From the NCBI RefSeq assembly GCF_001421435.1, contig NZ_LMKA01000068.1, positions 62,001 to 126,000 of the forward strand: DNA of 64,000 nt. The letters run 5' to 3'. This document shows positions 32,924 to 40,874 of the stretch, in pieces (positions within the stretch are counted from its first letter, which is position 1; each line of letters opens with the position of its first letter). The position numbers and the translations under genes were made by a program. The stretch comes from Chryseobacterium sp. Leaf201 (GTDB lineage Bacteria; Bacteroidota; Bacteroidia; Flavobacteriales; Weeksellaceae). The notes under the pieces are model-generated. The model was not told where the DNA came from. It did not search any database and worked only from the letters and a program-made list of their open reading frames with translations.

Positions 32924-35900
32924 TTAGTTTTTTTCATTTTCAAGGATCGATTTAAGAAGATAATTCACTTCTTTTACATTAATCACATTGTCTTTTCTCA
33001 TCATCAGGTGATTTCCTTCCTTACCGGATTTCTCCTTCAGCTGGGCTTCCCGGGGATTTTGGGTAAGGTAACTGATGATGTGCCTGAATTTGTTGGTCTG
33101 ATAAAATTTATCCTGAGGATTGCCCGGAAAGTACCCTAAAAACACCCCGTTCTTCATGACAATTTTTTCGAATCCGATTTCTGCCGCGAGCCATTTTAAA
33201 CTGACACTTTTCAGTAAATTTTTTGCCTCTTCAGGCAATGCCCCGAAACGGTCAATAAGTTCAGCTTCAAATTTCTCCAGATTTTTCTCGTTATCGATTT
33301 CCGCCAGTTTCTGATACAGCAGCAGCCTTTCTTCGGTATTTGAAATATACTCATCCGGCAGCATCAGCTCAAGGTCCGTATCAATATTCACATCTTTGGT
33401 GGTTTTGAACAGCTTGTTCCTTTCCTCTTCATTTTCAAATAAGTTTTCAAATTCCTGGTCATCCTTTAGTTCCTCCAAAGCTTCCTGCATCAGCTTCTGA
33501 TAGGTTTCAAAGCCCATTTCGTTAATAAAACCACTCTGTTCAGCGCCCAGCAAATCTCCGGCGCCCCTTATTTCAAGGTCTTTCATAGCAATCTGGAAAC
33601 CGCTTCCGAGATCTGAAAACTGTTCTATTGCTTCCAGCCGCTTCCTGGCATCGGAAGTCATCATGTCATACGGCGGCGTAATCAGGTAACAGAAGGCCTT
33701 CCTGTTGCTCCGTCCTACCCTTCCCCTCATCTGGTGAAGGTCTGCCATCCCGAACCGTTGGGCATCATTGATAAAAATAGTATTGGCATTCGGGACATCC
33801 ACACCACTTTCGATAATGGTGGTGGAAACCAGGACATCATATTTACCTTCCATGAAATCGAGGACATTTTTCTCCAACTGTTTGCCTTCCATCTGGCCAT
33901 GCCCTATAATTACCCTTGCATCGGGAACCAGCCTCTGGATCAGCCCGGCAATATCTTTTAAGTTTTCAATCCGGTTATTGACAAAATACACCTGACCGTC
34001 CCGCTGGATTTCGTATGAAATAGCATCCCGCAGCGTTTCTTCATTAAACCCGATAATATGGGTGTCAACAGGCTGCCTGTTGGGCGGTGGTGTTTTAATT
34101 ACCGATAAATCCCTGGCTGCCATCAAAGAGAACTGGAGGGTCCTCGGGATCGGCGTGGCCGTTAAAGTAAGCGTATCCACATTGCTTTTCAGGGTTTTTA
34201 ATTTATCTTTTACCGATACCCCGAATTTATGTTCTTCATCAATGATCAGAAGACCGAGGTCTTTGAATTTAACCGAACTGCCTGCCAGCTGATGGGTTCC
34301 TATAATAATATCAACTTTCCCGTTTTTTAAATCTGCAAGCGTTTCAGATTTTTGCTTGGCTGTCCTGAAGCGGTTGACATAAGCCACGGTTACCGGGAAG
34401 TCCTTTAATCTTTCCTTAAAGCTTCTGTAATGCTGGAAAGCAAGAATGGTTGTAGGCACCAGCACGGCTACCTGTTTTCCGTCTGTTGCCGCTTTGAAAG
34501 CCGCACGCACCGCTACTTCTGTTTTCCCGAAACCTACATCTCCGCAGACCAGGCGGTCCATTACCGTATCTGCTTCCATGTCTTTTTTCACGTCGATGGT
34601 TGCTTTTTCCTGATCCGGTGTGTCTTCATACAGGAAGCTTGCCTCCAGTTCGTTCTGAAGATAAGAATCCTGGGTATAGGCAAAACCTTTGGCTGTTTTC
34701 CGCTGCGCGTATAATTTGATCAGGTCGAAAGCAATCTGCTTTACCTTTGCTTTTGTTTTCTGTTTTAAAGATTTCCAGGTAGGAGATCCCAATTTGCTCA
34801 GCACCACTTCCCTTCCTTCGGGTCCGTTGTATTTTGAAATCTTATGAAGCGAGTGAATGCTTACATATAATAAATCGCCGTTTTTATAGGTCAGTTTGAA
34901 ACATTCCTGGATCTTACCGTCATTGTTCACTTTTACCAGTCCCATAAATTTCCCGATCCCGTGGTCGATGTGGGCAATGTAGTCGCCTATTTTCAGAGAC
35001 ATCAAGTCTTTCAGGGTAAGCTGCTCAGATTTGGCAAATGCATTTTTGGCCTTGTACCGCTGATATCGGTCGAAAATCTGGTGATCTGTGTAGACTAAAA
35101 ATTTATTCTCATGATCTACAAATCCTTCATGAAGTTCGGAAGTAAAACTTTTAAACGGGAGTTCGCGTTCCAGTTCTTCAAAAATCATCTCCAGTCTTTC
35201 TTTCTGCTTTTCGGATGAAAAGGAAATCCAGGTATCATAGCCTTCGCTCTGCCGGGCCTCCAGGTCTTCGGCCAGCATTTCAAAATTCTTATGGAAAGAA
35301 GGCTGCGGGATCTGATCTGTTTTTATCTCTTTCCATTCTATCAGGCCTTCAATAGGGACACCTCCAAAATCAACCGTCTTAAACTTTTTATAATCGAATA
35401 AAAATTCCTGGTCCGAAATAAAGAGTTCCTGCGGAGACCTGTGTGCTATATCTTTGCTTAACGTATCATATTTTTCCAGTGACTTCTCATAAAATGATTT
35501 CAGCTTCTGCATGCCGATGATCCCGTTTCTGGAAACGACAAAGCTTTTTTCCGGCAGCAACTGCAGCAGGGAAACACGGCTTCCCGTCACCGTAAAATTC
35601 ATATTGGATACCAGCTGAAGCTCTTCCACCTTGCTTATAGACAGCTGGGTTTCTATATCAAATGTTTTAATGCTTTCCACTTCATTGCCGAAGAATGTAA
35701 TCCGGTAAGGCTTTTCATTGGAGAAAGAGAAAACATCCACAATCCCGCCCCGTACGGAGAATTCACCCGGTTCAGAAACAAAATCCGCCTGCTGGAAATT
35801 ATAGTGGTTCAGCAGTTCATCAACAAAATCAAAATCCAGCTGGTCGCCGACTTTAATATGATGGGAAATGGCTTTAAAATCTTCTTTCTTCAGAACTTTT

Positions 35901-36298
35901 TCGGATAAGGCACCTGCATAGGCAACAATTACTTTCGGAGATTTGCTTGAGGTGATTTTATTGATCACTTCCGTCCTTAACACCAGATTGGCATTCTGCG
36001 TCCTCTCCACCTGATAAGGTTCAAGATGGGTAGCCGGAAAGTACAGTACCTTTTCTTTTCCTAAAAGATTCTCCATTTCCGTGCTTGCGTACAGCGCATC
36101 TTCCTTATCATCCAAAAGATAGATCATGTGCTTCTTCCGGGTGAGAAACAGCTCTGCTACAAAAATGGAAACCGAAGAACCGGCACTTCCTTTTACATAA
36201 ATATGTTGATGGCTTTCCAGTTGGGTAAAAATTTCTTTTCCGAATTCTTTCTGGAGGAGATGCGGAAGGAACTTTTCAGAGATGGTTTTTAACTGCAT
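32924..36298 (-). CDS. mfd: Transcription-repair coupling factor
   Basis: A 1124-residue protein that removes RNA polymerase stalled at DNA damage and recruits UvrA. The N-terminal UvrB-like module is followed by the CarD-like RNA-polymerase interaction domain (IGDYIAHIDHGIGKFMGL near 450). The RecG-like translocase has Walker A GDVGFGKTE near 586 and DEEHKFGV near 688. IESGVDVPNANTIFI and HQMRGRVGRSNRKAFCYL are helicase motifs V and VI. The C-terminal D7 domain holds LPDEYISNTEERLLLYQKLA. Length matches full-size Mfd. A hairpin lies in the leader between its promoter box and ATG. Confidence 0.97.
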   Translation of the reverse strand: MQLKTISEKFLPHLLQKEFGKEIFTQLESHQHIYVKGSAGSSVSIFVAELFLTRKKHMIYLLDDKEDALYASTEMENLLGKEKVLYFPATHLEPYQVERTQNANLVLRTEVINKITSSKSPKVIVAYAGALSEKVLKKEDFKAISHHIKVGDQLDFDFVDELLNHYNFQQADFVSEPGEFSVRGGIVDVFSFSNEKPYRITFFGNEVESIKTFDIETQLSISKVEELQLVSNMNFTVTGSRVSLLQLLPEKSFVVSRNGIIGMQKLKSFYEKSLEKYDTLSKDIAHRSPQELFISDQEFLFDYKKFKTVDFGGVPIEGLIEWKEIKTDQIPQPSFHKNFEMLAEDLEARQSEGYDTWISFSSEKQKERLEMIFEELERELPFKSFTSELHEGFVDHENKFLVYTDHQIFDRYQRYKAKNAFAKSEQLTLKDLMSLKIGDYIAHIDHGIGKFMGLVKVNNDGKIQECFKLTYKNGDLLYVSIHSLHKISKYNGPEGREVVLSKLGSPTWKSLKQKTKAKVKQIAFDLIKLYAQRKTAKGFAYTQDSYLQNELEASFLYEDTPDQEKATIDVKKDMEADTVMDRLVCGDVGFGKTEVAVRAAFKAATDGKQVAVLVPTTILAFQHYRSFKERLKDFPVTVAYVNRFRTAKQKSETLADLKNGKVDIIIGTHQLAGSSVKFKDLGLLIIDEEHKFGVSVKDKLKTLKSNVDTLTLTATPIPRTLQFSLMAARDLSVIKTPPPNRQPVDTHIIGFNEETLRDAISYEIQRDGQVYFVNNRIENLKDIAGLIQRLVPDARVIIGHGQMEGKQLEKNVLDFMEGKYDVLVSTTIIESGVDVPNANTIFINDAQRFGMADLHQMRGRVGRSNRKAFCYLITPPYDMMTSDARKRLEAIEQFSDLGSGFQIAMKDLEIRGAGDLLGAEQSGFINEMGFETYQKLMQEALEELKDDQEFENLFENEEERNKLFKTTKDVNIDTDLELMLPDEYISNTEERLLLYQKLAEIDNEKNLEKFEAELIDRFGALPEEAKNLLKSVSLKWLAAEIGFEKIVMKNGVFLGYFPGNPQDKFYQTNKFRHIISYLTQNPREAQLKEKSGKEGNHLMMRKDNVINVKEVNYLLKSILENEKN

Positions 36299-36324
36299 AA
36301 ATTGTAGGATATAAACGGGAAAAT

Positions 36325-36347
36325 CGATTCCGGAGCTCCCGGAATCG
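36325..36347 (-). other. GC-rich hairpin in the mfd leader
   Basis: CGATTCCGG (36325-36333) and CCGGAATCG (36339-36347) form a perfect 9-bp stem with a 5-nt loop, between the mfd promoter box (36360-36367) and the mfd start codon. On the mfd strand the stem is followed by ATTTTC. It could act as an attenuator or RNA-stability element; no second alternative structure is evident. Confidence 0.6.
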
Positions 36348-36359
36348 TTTTGACTATAA

Positions 36360-36367
36360 CAAAGATA
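36360..36367 (-). promoter_or_regulatory. Candidate promoter box for mfd
   Basis: TATCTTTG on the - strand, 61 bases upstream of the mfd ATG, leaving a leader that contains the hairpin at 36325-36347. Confidence 0.5.
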
Positions 36368-36491
36368 ATGCTATTTTTTTCTTTACTGTGGTTTCAGTTA
36401 AAATCTGAGGCCCGGGCACAAACTTTATGAATATTCTATTTTCTACAGATCCTAAATATCAGTACTTTCCGTAACAATTTGCGTTGATAAT

Positions 36492-36869
36492 TTACTCCAA
36501 GATCAAACAATCCATATCTGCATTGGGGGTATAGTGTATCTTCCCGTTCTTTTTGCCTGTATCATACCCCCATTGGGCAACAGCGGTGAGCAACGGAATA
36601 AGCGTTTCGCCGAATGAGGTCATTTCATACTCTACTTTCAGAGGTGGCTTGCTTGTGTGTACGGTCCTTTTTATCAAACCGTCTTCCTCCAGTTCTTTGA
36701 GCTGCAGGCTCAGCGTCCGCTCCGTAACCATTGGGATGGACTTCCTCAGTTCACTGTAGCGCTTTTTTTCGATGAGATTAATCAGGATCACCGCTTTCCA
36801 TTTTCCTCCTATATACTTCATAGTGAGGCTTGTGGCACATGGATAATGTTTATCGTCTATACTGTACAT
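36492..36869 (-). CDS. HxlR-family transcriptional regulator
   Basis: A 125-residue winged-helix regulator. YPCATSLTMKYIGGKWKAVI is the family hallmark, with Cys11 at the position of the redox- or electrophile-sensing cysteine in YodB-type members. YSELRKSIPMVTERTLSLQL is the DNA-recognition helix and LIKRTVH lies in the wing. It is divergent from the nitroreductase gene at 37037 with a 167-bp shared control region, the usual arrangement for a local repressor and its target. Family firm; the inducing signal (quinone, aldehyde or nitro compound) is inferred. Confidence 0.93.
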   Translation of the reverse strand: MYSIDDKHYPCATSLTMKYIGGKWKAVILINLIEKKRYSELRKSIPMVTERTLSLQLKELEEDGLIKRTVHTSKPPLKVEYEMTSFGETLIPLLTAVAQWGYDTGKKNGKIHYTPNADMDCLILE

Positions 36870-36897
36870 CTGTTACTATCATTATTGACCGTTATTG

Positions 36898-36928
36898 CAA
36901 AGGTAATACACTATACCTATGTTTGCAA
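36898..36928 (-). promoter_or_regulatory. Promoter of the HxlR regulator gene
   Basis: On the - strand TACCTTTG (36905-36898) is preceded 20 bases upstream by TTG (36928-36926), an almost complete Bacteroidetes promoter reading toward the regulator start at 36869. Confidence 0.55.
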
Positions 36929-36944
36929 CTGAAAAAAGTATAGT
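36910..36944. promoter_or_regulatory. Inverted repeat, possible HxlR operator
   Basis: ACTATAC (36910-36916) and GTATAGT (36938-36944) are a perfect 7-bp inverted repeat in the divergent region, straddling the -33 element of the regulator promoter. This position would let a bound dimer control both genes. The 21-bp spacing is larger than for most winged-helix operators, so the assignment is tentative. Confidence 0.35.
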
Positions 36945-37036
36945 ACCGATAGAACAATGATAAGATTGAGAATGTCGGACATTGCTTACTCCAATTAAAA
37001 AAGAAGGAAATAATTTAACAACAAATACTTGTAAAT

Positions 37037-37639
37037 ATGGATTTTTTAGAGATTGCAAAAAGAAGATACGCAACCAAAAAGTACAACGCTGCTAAAAAAA
37101 TTTCAGCAGAACAGATTGAGGAACTGAAACAGATCATACGGTTAAGCCCGTCTTCGATCAACAGCCAGCCGTGGAGGTTTACTTTTGTCACCAACGAAAC
37201 CGTGAAAAAAGAGCTGGCTTCCCAGTCTTATATGAACGAACAGGCGATTAATGATGCAGGTCTGTTGGTGGTGTTCAGTGTTATGGATAATATCGAGCAT
37301 TTTGAAAAGCGGAATATTGCCATTCTGCCGGAAGGATGGATAACCGGTTTTTATGAACCTATGATAAAAGCCAACGGAGATGCAGCAACACAATCATGGA
37401 TGGAGCATCAGGTTTACCTTTCGCTGGGTTATTTTTTAAGTGCCTGTGCCAGTATGGGACTTGATTCCACACCCATGGAAGGCATCAACCGTACAGCCTA
37501 CAAAGAGATATTGCAGCAGGACGGCTATGCCCCATTGTTTGCCGTTACCGTTGGATATGCTGATGTAAGCGATCTGACGCACCCGAGTGTTTCACCAAAA
37601 TCCCGTTTTGATTTAGAAGAAGTCGTAAAGTCTGTTTAA
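37037..37639 (+). CDS. Nitroreductase family NAD(P)H oxidoreductase (NfsB-like)
   Basis: A 200-residue FMN enzyme. It has AKRRYATKKYNAAKK at the N terminus, LSPSSINSQPWRFTFV as the FMN-phosphate and ring contact segment, YLSLGYFLSACASMGLDSTP in the dimer core and FAVTVGYADVSD near the end. The length fits NfsB-type nitro/quinone reductases. It probably reduces quinones or nitroaromatics and is likely repressed by the divergent HxlR regulator. No standard promoter box is apparent. Confidence 0.92.
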   Translation: MDFLEIAKRRYATKKYNAAKKISAEQIEELKQIIRLSPSSINSQPWRFTFVTNETVKKELASQSYMNEQAINDAGLLVVFSVMDNIEHFEKRNIAILPEGWITGFYEPMIKANGDAATQSWMEHQVYLSLGYFLSACASMGLDSTPMEGINRTAYKEILQQDGYAPLFAVTVGYADVSDLTHPSVSPKSRFDLEEVVKSV

Positions 37640-37828
37640 TTTATTTCTTTAAATTCTTCGAAAGTATTATTCTATACTTAATCAGATTCAGTTAAAAATA
37701 ATCTCGTGAATTCAGGCTTACTCTTAATAAATACTAAATTTTTCTTTTAAAAGTTAAAATCCGCCTTAAAACCAAGGATGGCACACCGTTTGAAAAAAAC
37801 CATTTAACAAACCTAAAGAAATAATATT

Positions 37829-38221
37829 ATGAAAAAAGCAATCAGAATTTTAGGATTATTCCTACTAACATTTTTTGTAGTCACGACCATTGCATCATGC
37901 AGCGACGATGACGATCCGGCGAACAATGACTTCTTCGCAGGGACTTACAGAGGAAGCGTATCTTACAACGACGGGCAGACCAATAACTCTACCAATGACG
38001 GAAGTGTTTTTGTAACCAAAATTGCCAGCGGAACAAAGTACAACTTTTCGTTCTCCAACGGAATTCCTGACCTGAATGGAGTGGAATTTAACCAACAGGG
38101 TGACAACACACTGGTAATGGTAGGTTCTACAGCCACTTCTTACATCAGGATCGATAACAATGACCTGAAAATTCTTTACATTAAAGACGGTAAAACCTGG
38201 ACAGCCAACTGTACAAGATAA
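37829..38221 (+). CDS. Small lipoprotein of unknown function
   Basis: A 130-residue lipoprotein precursor: IRILGLFLLTFFVVTTIASC signal with lipobox IASC (Cys24) and an acidic linker SDDDDPANND after it. The mature domain of about 95 residues has GTYRGSVSYNDGQTNN and a series of short beta-strand-like segments ending KTWTANCTR. It may be a small beta-sandwich; I do not recognise the family. It is a single gene between AT-rich flanks with a terminator after it. Confidence 0.8.
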   Translation: MKKAIRILGLFLLTFFVVTTIASCSDDDDPANNDFFAGTYRGSVSYNDGQTNNSTNDGSVFVTKIASGTKYNFSFSNGIPDLNGVEFNQQGDNTLVMVGSTATSYIRIDNNDLKILYIKDGKTWTANCTR

Positions 38222-38245
38222 ACCGAATCTGATAAAAAATTACAG

Positions 38246-38274
38246 CCTGCTTTTCTTACAGAGAAGCAGGTTTT
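38246..38274 (+). terminator. Terminator after the 37829 lipoprotein gene
   Basis: CCTGCTT (38246-38252) and AAGCAGG (38264-38270) form a stem with an 11-nt loop followed by TTTT. Confidence 0.75.
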
Positions 38275-38424
38275 ATTTTGTTCTGTTTCAAATAATGCTT
38301 AATTGATATTCCTGTTTCTAATTTATAATAAAGATGATATTGTATAAGCCGTTTAATCTTTTTTTAAGCTCTGATAAACTTTAGTTAAGTTTCTGAAATA
38401 TAGATTTCAAGTCCGGATTTTGTA

Positions 38425-38432
38425 TACCTTTG
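38425..38432 (+). promoter_or_regulatory. Candidate promoter box for the 38461 gene
   Basis: TACCTTTG matches TAnnTTTG and ends 28 bases before the start codon. Confidence 0.5.
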
Positions 38433-38460
38433 ATGAACAGAATCAAACAAAACAATTCAT

Positions 38461-38721
38461 ATGAAAAAATTATTATCTGCCCTGTCCATCGTATTAGGCC
38501 TTGGCCTGGCCACTGCCCAGCAGACAGCTCCGGTGGTAAAAGCATCAACCCATCAGACGGTAAAAACAGTGAAATCTGCAACTCCGGCGACAGTAAAGCC
38601 GGCGGCTGCTCCCCAGGCAGCAAAAATGAAAAAAGACGGAACCCCGGATAAAAGGTATAACACGAACAAAAACCTGAAGAAAGACGGTACGCCGGACAAA
38701 AGATACAAAGCAAATAAATAA
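38461..38721 (+). CDS. Small exported basic protein with KKDGTPDKRY repeats
   Basis: An 86-residue precursor: signal peptide KKLLSALSIVLGLGLATAQ, then about 35 residues of Ala, Thr, Val, Lys and Pro without structure-forming pattern. It ends with two copies of MKKDGTPDKRYNTNKN/LKKDGTPDKRYKANK. The mature protein is strongly basic. The repeat occurs in short proteins of related flavobacteria; no function is known to me. It could bind nucleic acid, cell wall or polyanions. Own promoter and terminator, so monocistronic. Confidence 0.78.
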   Translation: MKKLLSALSIVLGLGLATAQQTAPVVKASTHQTVKTVKSATPATVKPAAAPQAAKMKKDGTPDKRYNTNKNLKKDGTPDKRYKANK

Positions 38722-38759
38722 ACTCAACTTATAGTTATTTTCATAATCAAATTTCGAAG

Positions 38760-38790
38760 AACCGGTGACCATTCAGTCATCGGTTTTTTT
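38760..38790 (+). terminator. Terminator after the 38461 gene
   Basis: AACCGGTGAC (38760-38769) pairs with GTCATCGGTT (38776-38785) with one G-T pair, followed by a T-run to 38790. Confidence 0.85.
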
Positions 38791-38833
38791 ATTGTAAGCT
38801 GTAAAAAGTGGTGAAAGATTCTTCAGTTATTTA

Positions 38834-38841
38834 TAAATTTG
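38834..38841 (+). promoter_or_regulatory. Promoter box for the GH3 gene, adjacent to the start codon
   Basis: TAAATTTG ends five bases before the ATG at 38846. Transcription would begin at or just before the start codon, giving a leaderless mRNA. Confidence 0.5.
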
Positions 38842-38845
38842 GAAC

Positions 38846-40345
38846 ATGGTAAACTTCCTAAAGAAAGCAGCGGCACTGGCCTGGGCAAAAAGCCACGTCC
38901 GGAACGCTGAAAAATTTAAAAAAAATGCGGAACAGAGTCAGGAGAAACTGTTGCTCTCCCTCGTGGATACAGCAAAGAAAACACTGTTCGGGAGAGAGCA
39001 TACTTTTGAAGATATCAGATCCGTTTCAGATTTCCAGGAAAAAGTAAAAGTTTCAGACTATGAGGATCTGAAACCGTATATCGAAAGGGTAAAAAGAGGA
39101 CAGGCAAATATCCTGTGGACAGATGTTCCCGAATATTTCGCGAAAACTTCCGGTACCACTTCCGGATCAAAATACATCCCGATTTCCCGGGAGGGCATGC
39201 CTTTTCAGGTGAAAGGAGCCCAGAGTGCCCTTTTCCATTATATTGCCAAAAAGAACAATGCAGATTTCGTCAACGGAAAAATGATCTTTCTGCAGGGAAG
39301 CCCCGAATTGGAAGAAGTTTTCGGAATAAAAACAGGCCGTCTTTCAGGAATCGTAGCCCACCATATCCCAAAATATTTACAGAAGAACAGGCTTCCGAGC
39401 TGGGAAACCAATATGATGGAAGACTGGGAAGCCAAAGTAGATAAGATCGTTGAGGAAACGGAAAAAGAAAACATGACCCTGATTTCAGGGATTCCGCCTT
39501 GGCTGATCATGTATTTTGAAAAGCTTAATGAAAAACACGGTAAAAAAATCAAACAGATTTTCCCGAATCTCCAGCTGATCGTAACGGGAGGCGTTAATTA
39601 CGAGCCTTACCGTGACAAAATGGAGGAACTGCTGGGAGGACCAGTAGATATTGTACAGACCTTTCCGGCTTCTGAAGGTTTTTTTGCATTTCAGGATGAT
39701 TATACAAGGGAAGGATTACTGCTTCTGACCGATCACGGAATTTTCTATGAATTTATTCCGCTGGAAGAATACGGAAAACCGGATGCCGCCAGATTAACGT
39801 TAAAAGAAGTTGAGCTGAATAAAGACTATGCTTTAATTTTAACCACAAACTCCGGGCTTTGGGCCTATTCCATCGGTGATGTAGTGAGGTTTATCGATAA
39901 AAATCCGTACAGAATCTTAGTGAGCGGAAGGACGAAGCACTTCACGTCAGCATTCGGGGAACACGTGATTGCCTTTGAAGTGGAAGAGGCCATGAAAGCA
40001 ACCGTGGAAAAATTTCCGGCACAGATTACAGAGTTCCATCTTGCCCCGCAGGTGAACCCGGCGGAAGGACTGCCTTATCATGAATGGTTCATTGAATTTG
40101 AAAAAGAACCTGAAAATCCGGAAACCTTTAAAACTGAACTTGACAGCCAGCTGAGAAAACGCAATACATATTATGATGACCTGATTTCCGGGAATATCCT
40201 GCAACCTCTCCATCTTACATTGCTGAAAAAGAATGCTTTTCATGAATATGCAAAATCTCAGGGCAAACTGGGAGGCCAGAACAAAACCCCGAGACTGGCA
40301 AATGACAGAAAAATTGCCGGTTTATTGGAAATATATAAACTTTAA
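38846..40345 (+). CDS. GH3 auxin-responsive-promoter-like acyl-adenylating protein
   Basis: A 499-residue member of the GH3 family, which in plants joins amino acids to jasmonate or auxin through an acyl-adenylate. The ATP motif FAKTSGTTSGSKYIPIS lies near 105, VTGGVNYEPYRDKMEEL and TFPASEGFFAFQDD mark the middle, and LWAYSIGDVVRFI with VSGRTKHFTSAFGEHVI the C-terminal lid. Bacteroidetes commonly carry one copy; its substrate is not known. The promoter box touches the start codon, so its mRNA may be leaderless. Confidence 0.92.
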   Translation: MVNFLKKAAALAWAKSHVRNAEKFKKNAEQSQEKLLLSLVDTAKKTLFGREHTFEDIRSVSDFQEKVKVSDYEDLKPYIERVKRGQANILWTDVPEYFAKTSGTTSGSKYIPISREGMPFQVKGAQSALFHYIAKKNNADFVNGKMIFLQGSPELEEVFGIKTGRLSGIVAHHIPKYLQKNRLPSWETNMMEDWEAKVDKIVEETEKENMTLISGIPPWLIMYFEKLNEKHGKKIKQIFPNLQLIVTGGVNYEPYRDKMEELLGGPVDIVQTFPASEGFFAFQDDYTREGLLLLTDHGIFYEFIPLEEYGKPDAARLTLKEVELNKDYALILTTNSGLWAYSIGDVVRFIDKNPYRILVSGRTKHFTSAFGEHVIAFEVEEAMKATVEKFPAQITEFHLAPQVNPAEGLPYHEWFIEFEKEPENPETFKTELDSQLRKRNTYYDDLISGNILQPLHLTLLKKNAFHEYAKSQGKLGGQNKTPRLANDRKIAGLLEIYKL

Positions 40346-40388
40346 ACAGATTTTTTCAATTCCGGAAACGTATATTCGAAAAAAATTA

Positions 40389-40396
40389 TAAATTTG
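40389..40396 (+). promoter_or_regulatory. Promoter box for the 40415 lipoprotein gene
   Basis: TAAATTTG matches TAnnTTTG and ends 18 bases before the ATG at 40415. Confidence 0.55.
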
Positions 40397-40414
40397 GAAA
40401 ACTAAAAAATAATA

Positions 40415-40780
40415 ATGAGAGCATCTGTACTTTTAAAATCATCTTTATTAACATCGTTATTTGTGATTTCGTCTTGTGCCACTACAAAATATACAGAAGA
40501 CACCGCAAAAAATGATTACTCTAATCTTGAAGCAGGGAAAATGTATACGGTAATGATGAAAGACGGTTCAAAAAATCAAAAAATGTTATTCCGTAACGTA
40601 GACGGTGATAACCTGATCGGGACTGCCGGAAAAAAAGACAGTACAGTGGTAACCATTCCTAAAGCCAGTGTGGCCGCAGTAAGAGACAGCCGTAAAGCGA
40701 GAATTACTGCAGGAGCCGTTGTAATCGGGGCTGCCGGTGTTGCAGCTTTGGTATTGAGCTCAACAAGAGCGGATAACTAA
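40415..40780 (+). CDS. Small lipoprotein with C-terminal hydrophobic segment
   Basis: A 121-residue lipoprotein precursor: LLKSSLLTSLFVISSCATTK with lipobox ISSC (Cys22). The mature part has a YTVMMKDGSKNQKMLFRNVD segment typical of small beta-barrel, SH3-like folds and VTIPKASVAAVRDSRKAR. A hydrophobic Gly/Ala-rich helix follows (ITAGAVVIGAAGVAALVL) near the end. The arrangement resembles small bacteroidete lipoproteins with a bacterial SH3-like or DUF-type domain; function unknown. It ends at the hairpin that also carries the promoter of the next gene. Confidence 0.8.
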   Translation: MRASVLLKSSLLTSLFVISSCATTKYTEDTAKNDYSNLEAGKMYTVMMKDGSKNQKMLFRNVDGDNLIGTAGKKDSTVVTIPKASVAAVRDSRKARITAGAVVIGAAGVAALVLSSTRADN

Positions 40781-40840
40781 AATAGATTTTATCTTTTAGG
40801 TCCTATTTACTTTATCATTTAAAAAAATAAGATAAGCCTG

Positions 40841-40869
40841 CCCTCAAATCAATATTTGAGGGTATTTTT
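40841..40869 (+). terminator. Terminator after the 40415 gene, merged with the next promoter
   Basis: CCCTCAAAT (40841-40849) pairs perfectly with ATTTGAGGG (40854-40862), 4-nt loop. The T-run that follows (TATTTTTG) is also the -7 box of the next gene. Confidence 0.85.
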
Positions 40870-40870
40870 G
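40863..40870 (+). promoter_or_regulatory. Promoter box for the MFS gene, overlapping the terminator
   Basis: TATTTTTG matches TAnnTTTG, ends four bases before the ATG at 40875 and coincides with the terminator T-run. Confidence 0.5.
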
Positions 40871-40874
40871 TCGG

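Noticed and set aside
32909-32940. Palindrome CTGACAGCTGTTAG followed by a T-run as a terminator
   Set aside because: The T-run is part of the last mfd codons and lies on the strand opposite to mfd; no + strand gene ends there.
36492-36869. Regulator read as a MarR family protein
   Set aside because: The N-terminal Cys and the GGKWK motif match HxlR, and the length of 125 residues is typical of that family.
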